32,911 nt of DNA from CAZQVN01 sp964596775 (GTDB lineage: Bacteria > Eisenbacteria > RBG-16-71-46 > JABDJR01 > JAWXBZ01): assembly GCA_964596775.1 (NCBI GenBank), contig CAZQVN010000040.1:1-32911 (forward strand). The letters run 5' to 3'. Under the pieces are notes generated by a model. The model was not told the DNA's origin and did not search any database. It was given only the letters and a program-made list of their open reading frames with translations. The translations under genes and the position numbers were made by a program. Positions 1 to 6,281 of this stretch are shown piece after piece; positions within the stretch are counted from its first letter, which is position 1, and each line of letters starts with the position of its first letter.

Positions 1-180
1 ATGCCGAGACGCAGCGTGCCCCGAGGGGTGAAATGGAACGCCACGACGCGGGCACAGCCCGTGCCCCGAGGGGTGAAATGGAACGCCACGACGCGGGCAC
101 AGCCCGTGCCCCGAGGGGTGAAATGGAACGCCACGACGCGGGCACGGAGCAGAAAAGACACAGGCAACAGAAAAATCTAA
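1..180 (+). CDS. Possible 3' end of a repeat-containing ORF (doubtful)
   Basis: The frame starting at base 1 is open to TAA at 178-180 and consists almost wholly of the 45-bp repeat, giving about 59 residues rich in Arg, Thr and Val. The stop overlaps the stop of the convergent gene at 177. There is no domain, no visible ribosome-binding site and no upstream sequence to judge by. A tandem repeat whose unit is divisible by three keeps frames open by itself, so this is probably not a gene. Confidence 0.12.
   Translation: MPRRSVPRGVKWNATTRAQPVPRGVKWNATTRAQPVPRGVKWNATTRARSRKDTGNRKI
16..145. repeat. 45-bp tandem repeat, about 2.9 copies
   Basis: Three copies of a 45-bp unit lie head to tail at 16-60, 61-105 and 106-145, the last one 5 bp short; no differences are visible between copies. 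The period is a multiple of three, so several frames stay open. One plus frame repeats MERHDAGTARAPRGE and the frame from base 1 repeats VPRGVKWNATTRAQP. Each junction can form a hairpin (GGGCAC, five bases, GTGCCC), and each unit also holds CCCCGAGGGG. The window begins just before the array, so the true copy number may be larger. Confidence 0.95.
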
Positions 181-491
181 GCCGACCCCGCATACCCCCA
201 GAACGCCTCACCCGCCAGCCACTGACGATAGCCTTCATTCAACTCAGACAGCAGCTCCTCGAGGTGCTCTTCGGCTCCTGAGAGCCAGGCGGCCTCCTCG
301 ATGGAATCGATGAAACGCCCGGGGCACCCGCTGCAACCTGGGTGTTCGGGGCAACCGGCCAGAAAGTGGCGGTCGAGGATCGCAGCCGCGCCCGGAAACA
401 GGTTGAGGATATCTCCGACAAGCCAGTTGGGCGTGATTTCAACCATGCGGCGGCCGGAGTCGGAATCGTAGGGGATCGGGTGCTCTGCCAT
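177..491 (-). CDS. DUF1858-like small redox protein
   Basis: The 104-residue product has a core (about residues 16-80) that resembles DUF1858, the hybrid-cluster-protein-associated redox disulfide domain. It has a VGDILNLFPGAAAILDRH helix, then clustered cysteines at C47, C53 and C56 (GCPEHPGCSGCPGRF), then a SIEEAAWLSGAEEHLEELL helix. In that family a CxxC-type pair ends the first helix-turn unit; here there is an additional cysteine and a His between them, so metal or disulfide chemistry is possible. ATG at 491 was preferred over the upstream extension, which reads as unstructured Arg/Ala-rich sequence. A TACACT hexamer ends 7 bases before the ATG and the GAGG is only 3 bases from it, so a leaderless transcript is possible. 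The gene lies 97 bp downstream of the antiporter gene on the same strand. The substrate is unknown. Confidence 0.75.
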   Translation of the reverse strand: MAEHPIPYDSDSGRRMVEITPNWLVGDILNLFPGAAAILDRHFLAGCPEHPGCSGCPGRFIDSIEEAAWLSGAEEHLEELLSELNEGYRQWLAGEAFWGYAGSA

Positions 492-588
492 TGCCTCAAG
501 TGTAGCACGACCGGCGCCCTTGCTGTTCGCGCGGGCCGCAATTCCGGAGGGCGCGCGGCACGCCATCCACACAGGGTCCGACGGGCCC

Positions 589-1752
589 TCAGTCCATGCG
601 CATCGCATCGTCGGACGCGATCGGCGTCGGGTACCGGCTGACGACGATGTAGGTGGACACCACGAACGTCAGGATCGCCGCAACCTGGATCAGGGTGGAC
701 GCCTCCGGGTCGATCCGTCCGTGGGATCCGGCGGCGTAGGCGGCCAGCAGCGAGAACTCGCTGGCCTGCCCGAGACGGAACCCGAGTTCGTTCGGAAGCT
801 TCGGGCCTTCGCCGACAAGACGGAAGGCCATGCTGAAGACAAGGGGTTTCGCCACCAGGAGGAGGAACGCGATCGTCAGCCCCGGCACCATCACCTGGCG
901 GGCCAGGTCGAAGTTGAGTCCGGCCCCGATCGCAAAGAAAAAGAGGATCAGGAAGAATTCGCGGACCGGCTTCAGCCCCTCGGCGATGACCAGGGCCACC
1001 GGCGAAATGGCCAGCGCGATCCCGGCCAGGAACGCCCCGATTTCATAGGACAGCCCGAGCGTCTTCCCCGACTGCGCGCCGAGAAAGCACCATCCGAGCG
1101 ACATCAGGAAGATGTAGTCCTGGATCACGTCGAACCGCCGGAACAGCGGGAGCAGGACGAACCGGACGATGAACAGGGCCGCAGCGAACAGAAGAACGGC
1201 CCTGATCACGAGAAAGATCATGGTGAGAACGATCCCGCCGGACTGCCCCTCTCCGAGAAACAGCAGGAAACCGATCGCGAGGAAGTCCTGGAACAGGAGA
1301 ACGCTGATCATCAGTTCCCCGATGTGCCGGTGATGCAGGCTCGTCGTCGGGATCAGCTTGAGTCCGATCACCGTGCTCGAGAACATCAGCGATATGCCGA
1401 TCACGGCAGCCGTCATCAGGGAGTATCCGAAGAACATCGCTGCCGCGCCGACCAGGCCGCTGAAAATGACGCAGGTGCTCAGGGTCACCAGTGCCGTTTC
1501 CCCGAGAAGCTGTCCGAGCTTCTGCGGATGCAGGTGCAGGCCGAGGAGAAACATCAGCAGAACGATGCCGAGATGCGCGATGAGTTCGATCTGCTCCACT
1601 TCGTGGATCAACCCGAACCCCCACGGGCCCACGAGGACACCGAGTCCGATGTACGCGAGGATGATCGGCTGCCGCAGATACAGAAAGACGGTGGCAAGGA
1701 GCGACGCCCCGGTGAAGATCAGGGCCAGTTCCAGGATGAACCCGCTGTTCAT
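589..1752 (-). CDS. Kef/CPA2-type cation:proton antiporter, membrane domain only
   Basis: The 387-residue product is an integral inner-membrane protein with about 12 hydrophobic segments and the layout of the CPA2 (KefB/KefC, Na+/H+ exchanger) family. Recognisable pieces are the N-terminal QPIILAYIGLGVLVGPWG segment, the LGIVLLMFLLGLHLHPQKL segment, and the LLFQDFLAIGFLLFL segment with the family's conserved Gln-Asp pair. It should exchange K+ or Na+ for protons. The protein stops soon after the last membrane segment and lacks the cytoplasmic RCK/TrkA-N domain of full-length Kef systems, as is usual for the shorter members. No convincing Shine-Dalgarno is seen before the ATG at 1752. The DUF1858-like thiol protein downstream could be a redox partner, which is only an inference from proximity. 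Confidence 0.9.
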   Translation of the reverse strand: MNSGFILELALIFTGASLLATVFLYLRQPIILAYIGLGVLVGPWGFGLIHEVEQIELIAHLGIVLLMFLLGLHLHPQKLGQLLGETALVTLSTCVIFSGLVGAAAMFFGYSLMTAAVIGISLMFSSTVIGLKLIPTTSLHHRHIGELMISVLLFQDFLAIGFLLFLGEGQSGGIVLTMIFLVIRAVLLFAAALFIVRFVLLPLFRRFDVIQDYIFLMSLGWCFLGAQSGKTLGLSYEIGAFLAGIALAISPVALVIAEGLKPVREFFLILFFFAIGAGLNFDLARQVMVPGLTIAFLLLVAKPLVFSMAFRLVGEGPKLPNELGFRLGQASEFSLLAAYAAGSHGRIDPEASTLIQVAAILTFVVSTYIVVSRYPTPIASDDAMRMD

Positions 1753-1823
1753 GGCCGCGACAGCCGCAGCGAAGGAATGTTCATGTCGAAAATCTACCGG
1801 ATCCGGCTCATCGCGAATACCCG

Positions 1824-1852
1824 TTGTGATAAAAACCCGCCGCTGTTAGCCT
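1824..1852 (+). promoter_or_regulatory. Candidate sigma70-type promoter giving a leaderless transcript
   Basis: TTGTGA at 1824-1829, a 17-base spacer, then TAGCCT at 1847-1852. The ATG of the TolB-like lipoprotein lies at 1860, seven bases after the -10 hexamer, where transcription would be expected to begin. No Shine-Dalgarno is present upstream. The -10 is a weak match, so this is tentative. Confidence 0.4.
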
Positions 1853-1859
1853 CCACCGC

Positions 1860-3572
1860 ATGCTGCGCCTCCAACGAACTCTCGTCCTGCTTCTGGCCGC
1901 ACCGGCCCTCCTCACCGCCTGCCAGAAGGCCCGGAACCTCGCCCCGGCTCCGGTTCCGGTGGCCCTGACCCGCGATGCGCGGTACGAGGGACAGCCCGAC
2001 ATTTCGCCGGACGGCCTGACGCTCCTGTTCTGCGCCCGCGGCGCCGTGGATCTCGACCTGTACACCATGCCCGTAGCCGGCGGCGGCGCGACCCTCCTTT
2101 ACTCCGGCCCCGGCGACGACGATCAGCCGCGATGGTCTCCGGACGGATCGAAGATCGTGTTTCGCGGCGCCCCGGACGGAGCGCCGGACCTGTTCCTGAT
2201 CCCCTCCACCGGCGGCGAGGCGAAACGGCTCACGGTGGAGTCGGGGCGGGACGAATCGCCGGACTGGTCGCCGGACGGCGGCCGCATTGTTTTCGTCAGC
2301 GATCGCGGGGGACGGCCGGAACTGTGGCTGCTGACCCTGCTGAGCGGTTCGGCCGAACCGTTGACCTCGGGCGACCCGCCGGCCTCCAATTACAGGGCCG
2401 GAAGTCCGGACTGGGCCGGCGAGCGGATCTACTTTTCCGCGGACGTGAACGGCATCGTCGATCTCTACTCGATCGGTTCCGGCGGCGGTGCGTGGAAGAA
2501 GATCACGAACGATCCGGCGGGGCAGTACGCTCCGGCGGTTTCCGTCGACGGGCGCATCGCCTACGTGGACGACGAAACGGGCTTTCGCAATCTCTACATC
2601 CTCGAGACGGACGGGCGGATCACCCCGGTCATCGAGGAACGCACCGACATCCTCGAAGCGGCCTGGACGCCGGACGGCAAGACGCTGATCTATGCCCAGC
2701 GCAGCGGGATACCGCTGCTGTCCATGCCGGTCGGCGGCGGGGCGGCCGACACGGTCCTCGACGCCCGCGGAGCGAACCTGCACCCCACCTTTTCTCCCGA
2801 CGGCACCGAAGTGGCCTACGACGCATTGCTCGAGCGGCAGTACGACATCTGGCGCGTGGCCGTTTCCGAACCGGGCGCCGGACCGGTCACGTCCAACAAC
2901 GGTGACGACCGCGAGCCGGACTGGTCTCCGGCCGTCAACCGGATCGCATTTTCGTCCGTGCGCGACGGCATTCAGGACATCTGGTTCATGGATCCATCGG
3001 GTGTGGAATACACGAACGTCACCGGGAACCCGGCCAGGGACCGCTCCCCTGGCTGGTCTCCGGACGGCTCGCGGCTGGTCTTCGTGTCCGACCGCGACGG
3101 GCACGACATGATCTGGTGGATCGCCGCGACCGGAGGCGAGGCTCTGCGCCTGACGGACGGCACCGGTACGGATGCCGATCCCTCATGGTTCACCGCCGCG
3201 GACGGCACGGACTGGGTCGTGTTTGCGTCGACCCGGGAGGGAACCCGCGCGGTGTGGAAAATGCCGGTCGCCGGAGGCAAACCGGAACGGCTGACGACGC
3301 CGGCGGCACCCGGCGACTGGGACGGGAGGCCGGTGGCCGCGCCCGGCCCGGCCGGGATGGTCGCCTTCGTGCGGCACCACGGCGGCGACCAGGGGATCTA
3401 TCTTCTCGACCCGGGTTCGGGCGAGCCCCGGAAGTTCGCCGACGATCCGTCCTCGATGGAGGACAACCCGGCGTTCTCGCCCGACGGAAAGCGGATCATC
3501 TACCAGGGCGGCGGGAACCATGATCTGTGGAGCATTGCCGCCCCGTCGTCGGCCCCGCCCGAAAAACCCTAG
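1860..3572 (+). CDS. TolB-like beta-propeller lipoprotein
   Basis: The 570-residue product has a lipoprotein signal peptide with lipobox LLTAC, so the mature protein would begin at C21 and be membrane-anchored. The rest is a long series of roughly 40-45-residue WD40-like/PD40 repeats. Their hallmark SPDG turns appear as ISPDG, WSPDGSK, WSPDGGR, WTPDGK, FSPDGTE, WSPDGSR and FSPDGKR, with degenerate copies between. About ten to twelve blades can be traced, more than the six of TolB itself, so this may be a double propeller. TolB-Pal N-terminal and peptidase domains are absent, so it is not TolB or a DPP-IV peptidase. A ligand-binding or envelope scaffold role is likely but unspecific. Its TAG stop at 3570-3572 shares the palindrome CTAG with the stop of the convergent gene. 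Confidence 0.88.
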   Translation: MLRLQRTLVLLLAAPALLTACQKARNLAPAPVPVALTRDARYEGQPDISPDGLTLLFCARGAVDLDLYTMPVAGGGATLLYSGPGDDDQPRWSPDGSKIVFRGAPDGAPDLFLIPSTGGEAKRLTVESGRDESPDWSPDGGRIVFVSDRGGRPELWLLTLLSGSAEPLTSGDPPASNYRAGSPDWAGERIYFSADVNGIVDLYSIGSGGGAWKKITNDPAGQYAPAVSVDGRIAYVDDETGFRNLYILETDGRITPVIEERTDILEAAWTPDGKTLIYAQRSGIPLLSMPVGGGAADTVLDARGANLHPTFSPDGTEVAYDALLERQYDIWRVAVSEPGAGPVTSNNGDDREPDWSPAVNRIAFSSVRDGIQDIWFMDPSGVEYTNVTGNPARDRSPGWSPDGSRLVFVSDRDGHDMIWWIAATGGEALRLTDGTGTDADPSWFTAADGTDWVVFASTREGTRAVWKMPVAGGKPERLTTPAAPGDWDGRPVAAPGPAGMVAFVRHHGGDQGIYLLDPGSGEPRKFADDPSSMEDNPAFSPDGKRIIYQGGGNHDLWSIAAPSSAPPEKP

Positions 3573-4114
3573 CGTCTCGTCCGGATGACGACGCGATCGA
3601 TGCCGAGAGGATTGCCGGCCATCGGCTGCTCCCACCTCTGGCCGTCCTTGAACCCGCGGATCCGCGGGATGATGGCGTAGTAGTCGAACGCGTTACCTTC
3701 CTTGAGCCGGACGTAGACCTTGAAGATCTCCTGCTGCTTGAGCTGGAATTCCTCCCGGTTCTTGAAGATCCGCTCGAACGTTCCGTCGTCGATCTCGCCG
3801 CGAATCTCGAACTCGTTGATCAGGTCGAGGGCCACGCGGTCCATCCGGTCCCACTGGTCCGGATAGAATCCGACCAGCGCGTACACGTTGCGGACTTCGG
3901 CAAAGTCGACCCGGAACTCGTCGATCACCAGGCGCTGGACGGACCCGTAGATCTCCGCCTGCGGCGCGGCGGGATCGGCCTGGGACCCCGGCGGGTGATG
4001 TGCGTCCGACGGAGTGCTGTCGGGAGGAGGAAGGCCGCCGGCGCAGGCGGAAAGGGCTCCGATCAGGAGCAGCGGCGCGATCGAACGGGCTGAACATCTC
4101 TTCAGACGGATCAT
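3569..4114 (-). CDS. Uncharacterised lipoprotein
   Basis: The 181-residue product has a signal peptide and lipobox LSAC (C24), then a Pro/Ser/Asp-rich linker (about 25-55) and a compact domain (about 56-181) rich in charged alpha/beta segments. A prominent stretch is EEFQLKQQEIFKVYVRL. The family was not recognised. ATG at 4114 was chosen because GGGAGA lies a few bases upstream; the open frame ten codons longer has no such site. The TAG stop overlaps that of the convergent propeller lipoprotein by 4 bp. It lies downstream of another small lipoprotein on the same strand but is separated from it by a strong hairpin, so it probably has its own promoter. Confidence 0.75.
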   Translation of the reverse strand: MIRLKRCSARSIAPLLLIGALSACAGGLPPPDSTPSDAHHPPGSQADPAAPQAEIYGSVQRLVIDEFRVDFAEVRNVYALVGFYPDQWDRMDRVALDLINEFEIRGEIDDGTFERIFKNREEFQLKQQEIFKVYVRLKEGNAFDYYAIIPRIRGFKDGQRWEQPMAGNPLGIDRVVIRTRR

Positions 4115-4159
4115 GGGGTCTCCCTTGGCCGGGTTCCGGAACATTCCGGGAGACTATAG

Positions 4160-4195
4160 AACCAGGGCCCCGGCGGTTCAACCGGGGCCCTGGTT
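4160..4195 (-). terminator. Strong hairpin, probable terminator
   Basis: A perfect 14-bp inverted repeat (AACCAGGGCCCCGG at 4160-4173 and its complement at 4182-4195) with an 8-base loop lies between two minus-strand lipoprotein genes. The minus-strand continuation is only modestly T-rich, so termination may be imperfect. The symmetrical arms could act in either direction. Confidence 0.6.
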
Positions 4196-4290
4196 TCACG
4201 ATCATCCTGTCGGTGTCCGCGTTCCAACCCCGCCGTGGCCGATCCGCGTCGGGACCACCTCCGGAGGTCGGAAGGTCGAACGGTCCGGGG

Positions 4291-4680
4291 TCAGTTCATT
4301 CCGGACAGAGCCGGAGGTTCGGTATAGATGATAAAGGAACCCACCATCGTCAACCGTCCCTCTTCATGCCCCGACGCATCAATGGTCTTCAGGTCGACGA
4401 TGGCGTCGGCACCCACCTTGCGGGCCTGTTCCTTCATTTTGTCCATGACCTGATCGAACGTGCTCGTCTCGTTGAAATCCGACTTGATCTCCGAGGTGAC
4501 CTTCACTTCGCCGAGGACCCGGTGGGCACGGGACGGGACCTCGTAGGAGAAGGGCACGTCATACCCCTCGGGCTTGGGGGAAAGGACCGTCGGATCCAGC
4601 TGGACGTAACTCACGTCCGACCGGCAGCCGCCCAGAAAGGCCAGGGCCAGGATGGACACGGCGCAACACAATGGCTTCAT
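4291..4680 (-). CDS. Small lipoprotein, YbjQ/RcsF-like fold suspected
   Basis: The 129-residue product has a lipoprotein signal peptide with lipobox LGGC (C19). The mature part contains a beta strand around VLGEVKVTSEIK followed by the helix MDKMKEQARKVGADAIVDLK and a final hydrophobic strand. The helix-to-GADAIV pattern is typical of the YbjQ/DUF74 and RcsF-like group, in which a helix of the form lxxxAxxxGADAVv packs on a sheet. The disulfide cysteines of RcsF are absent, so it is not RcsF. A Shine-Dalgarno GGGAG precedes the ATG. Function unknown; probably periplasmic, tethered to a membrane. Confidence 0.75.
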   Translation of the reverse strand: MKPLCCAVSILALAFLGGCRSDVSYVQLDPTVLSPKPEGYDVPFSYEVPSRAHRVLGEVKVTSEIKSDFNETSTFDQVMDKMKEQARKVGADAIVDLKTIDASGHEEGRLTMVGSFIIYTEPPALSGMN

Positions 4681-4833
4681 GTGACTCCCTCGGTTCCGAT
4701 GAATGGAGCGGGTGGAGCACGGGCAGCGTATCGCCCGGTTCCCGGCAGCCCCTCGGCGGAGGCACCCCGCAACTGCACTTCGTTATCGGCAGTCGCCCGT
4801 CGAAGTTGAGCCCCACCTTTTCCGGTGAAACCG

Positions 4834-4866
4834 CCGAATTCGGGCGCCAATCGCGGAATTGGGCGG
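4834..4866. promoter_or_regulatory. Candidate operator sites upstream of the histone promoter
   Basis: The 321-bp stretch 4681-5001 holds no gene. Immediately upstream of the promoter at 4875 are a 10-bp palindrome CCGAATTCGG (4834-4843), an inverted pair CCAAT-N6-ATTGG (4847-4851 and 4858-4862), and two near-identical direct repeats, GAATTCGGGCG at 4836 and GAATTGGGCG at 4856, exactly 20 bp (about two helical turns) apart. Such phasing suits a dimeric or cooperative regulator. No known factor is recognised. Confidence 0.35.
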
Positions 4867-4874
4867 ATTTCCGG

Positions 4875-4902
4875 TTGACACGAAATTCAGCACGGGTATA
4901 TT
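4875..4902 (+). promoter_or_regulatory. Sigma70 promoter of the histone-fold gene
   Basis: A consensus -35 TTGACA (4875-4880), a 16-base spacer and a -10 TATATT (4897-4902). Transcription would start near 4909, leaving a leader of about 93 bases. It is the best promoter match in the window, suggesting strong expression of the 65-residue protein. Confidence 0.75.
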
Positions 4903-5001
4903 TCCCGGGTCGATCCGGAACGGACCGAGCGACAACCGGAAAAGCCGGAACGACTCGGCGGAAGTTACTCCGGATCCCCCATTCCTCAAGGAGTTGGAAA
5001 A

Positions 5002-5199
5002 ATGGCGAAGAAGGCTGCAAAGTCCAAGCCGGTCGAACTGATCATTTCGAAGAGCCGCACGAAGTCGGCCGCCCGGAAGTGCAATGTTTCGAGCGACTTC
5101 TACGGCGCCCTCGACAAGAAGGTCCGCGAGATGATCGCGGCGGCCGAAGTCCGCGCTCTCGGCAACAAGCGGAAGACGCTGAAGCCGAACGATCTCTAG
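5002..5199 (+). CDS. Bacterial histone-fold protein (Bd0055-like)
   Basis: The 65-residue basic product has a Lys-rich start (MAKKAAKSKP) and a core resembling the single histone fold of archaeal histones and of the Bdellovibrio protein Bd0055. A short helix is followed by the long central helix (about 32-53: DFYGALDKKVREMIAAAEVR), then the loop and strand NKRKTLKPNDL. R57 and T59 fit the DNA-binding Arg-Thr pair of archaeal histones (RKT), and D64 fits the Asp that pairs with that Arg. The chain ends immediately after this motif, so helix 3 is missing or minimal. It would dimerise and bind DNA, or bend or coat it. AAGGAG lies 8 bases before the ATG; a consensus promoter and an intrinsic terminator flank the gene, so it is monocistronic. 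The assignment rests on motif recognition; a generic small basic protein is the alternative. Confidence 0.75.
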   Translation: MAKKAAKSKPVELIISKSRTKSAARKCNVSSDFYGALDKKVREMIAAAEVRALGNKRKTLKPNDL

Positions 5200-5229
5200 T
5201 CTCCGCCCGACAGGTTGTTCTTCCGAGGG

Positions 5230-5262
5230 AACGGCGTCCGATCCGGGCGCCGTTTTCTTCTT
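5230..5262 (+). terminator. Rho-independent terminator after the histone-fold gene
   Basis: An 11-bp stem (one G-T pair) formed by 5230-5240 and 5244-5254 with a three-base loop, followed by a T-rich tract (TTCTTCTT, after two T that pair in the stem). It lies 30 bp after the histone stop and before thiS, separating the two transcription units. Confidence 0.85.
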
Positions 5263-5287
5263 GCCCCGCCTGCGTTACCATTTCCCC

Positions 5288-5497
5288 ATGAACACGATGC
5301 ACATCATCCTGAACGGCAGCGACCGCGAAACGACCCCGGGATCGTCCGTTCTCGACCTCGTCCTGGGCCTCGGAGCGGGCGGACCCGGCACCGCGGTTGC
5401 GGTCAACGACGCCGTCGTGCGCCGGGACGACTACCCGAACGTCATCCTTTCGCCCGGCGACCGGGTCGAAGTGATCCATGCCGTCGGCGGCGGCTGA
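5288..5497 (+). CDS. thiS: Thiamine biosynthesis sulfur carrier ThiS
   Basis: The 69-residue product has the ubiquitin-like beta-grasp fold seen in ThiS: an opening strand MHIILNG, a helix around SVLDLVLGLG, AVAVNDAVV, and the closing LSPGDRVEVIHAVGGG. The C-terminal Gly-Gly is the site that is adenylated and converted to thiocarboxylate, supplying sulfur for the thiazole ring. ATG at 5288 or 5297 could be used. There is no Shine-Dalgarno, and a TACCAT hexamer ends 6 bases before the first ATG, so translation may be leaderless. The gene is followed by thiG after 16 bp. No ThiF-type activating enzyme is in the window. Confidence 0.9.
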   Translation: MNTMHIILNGSDRETTPGSSVLDLVLGLGAGGPGTAVAVNDAVVRRDDYPNVILSPGDRVEVIHAVGGG

Positions 5498-5513
5498 TCC
5501 GGAGATACACCCC

Positions 5514-6281
5514 ATGCTCACATTCGGAGATTATTCCTTCCGCTCCCGGCTCATCGTCGGCACCGGAAAGTACCCGTCCCCGGCCGTCATGAAGGAGGCC
5601 ATCGCCGCGTCCGGCGCCGACCTCGTCACCGTGGCCATCCGCCGCATCGACCTCGGCGATCGCTCCTCCGAGTCGGTTCTCGGGATCCTCGATCACGCGA
5701 AGGTGCAGCTGCTGCCGAACACGGCCGGATGCTACACCGCAAAGGACGCGATCCTCACCGCGCAGCTCGGGCGCGAGGCGCTCGGCACCTCGCTCGTCAA
5801 GCTCGAAGTGATCGGCGACGAGAAAACCCTCTTCCCCGACAACGCCGCCCTCATCGAGGCGGCCCGCGTCCTCGTCAAGGACGGATTCACCGTCCTTCCC
5901 TACACGAACGACGATCCGATCGCCTGCCGGATGCTCGTGGAGGCCGGGTGCCCGGCGGTCATGCCGCTCGGCGCGCCGATCGGATCGGGACTCGGAATCC
6001 GCAATCCGTACAACCTGAAAATCATCCTCGAGACGATCAAGGTGCCGGTCATCGTCGACGCCGGAGTGGGCACCGCGTCGGACGCGGCGATCGCCATGGA
6101 ACTCGGCTGCGATGCCGTTCTGATGAATACGGCGATCGCCGGGGCGAAGGATCCGGTGGCCATGGCCCGGGCCATGCGCCTTGGCGTGGAAGCGGGGCGC
6201 CTGGCGTTCGAAGCCGGCCGCATCGGAAAAAAACTGTACGCCACCGCGTCGAGCCCGATCGAGGGAGTGATCGGGTCCTGA
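5514..6281 (+). CDS. thiG: Thiazole synthase ThiG
   Basis: The 255-residue product is a TIM barrel that joins 1-deoxy-D-xylulose 5-phosphate, dehydroglycine and ThiS-borne sulfur into the thiazole phosphate of thiamine. The catalytic Schiff-base lysine is K96 in TSLVKLEVIGDE, the same position as in Bacillus ThiG. The phosphate-binding strands VDAGVGTASDAAIAMELGCD and VLMNTAIAGAKDP are intact and the length is normal. GGAG lies upstream of the ATG at 5514; the longer frame overlapping thiS lacks support. It is the middle gene of thiS-thiG-thiE and its TGA overlaps the presumed CTG start of the next gene. Confidence 0.96.
   Translation: MLTFGDYSFRSRLIVGTGKYPSPAVMKEAIAASGADLVTVAIRRIDLGDRSSESVLGILDHAKVQLLPNTAGCYTAKDAILTAQLGREALGTSLVKLEVIGDEKTLFPDNAALIEAARVLVKDGFTVLPYTNDDPIACRMLVEAGCPAVMPLGAPIGSGLGIRNPYNLKIILETIKVPVIVDAGVGTASDAAIAMELGCDAVLMNTAIAGAKDPVAMARAMRLGVEAGRLAFEAGRIGKKLYATASSPIEGVIGS

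Noticed and set aside
16..145. CRISPR array
   Set aside because: The repeat units are directly adjacent with no unique spacers and no cas genes are nearby.
520..1968. Long plus-strand ORF (482 codons) opposite the antiporter gene
   Set aside because: It is antisense to a gene with clear membrane-protein homology. Its product is Arg/Glu/Asp/Gln-rich without a domain, as expected for the shadow frame of GC-rich coding sequence.
5200..5287. TPP riboswitch before thiS
   Set aside because: The space holds only the histone-gene terminator and about 25 more bases; the conserved CUGAGA and ACCUGA elements of the THI box are absent.
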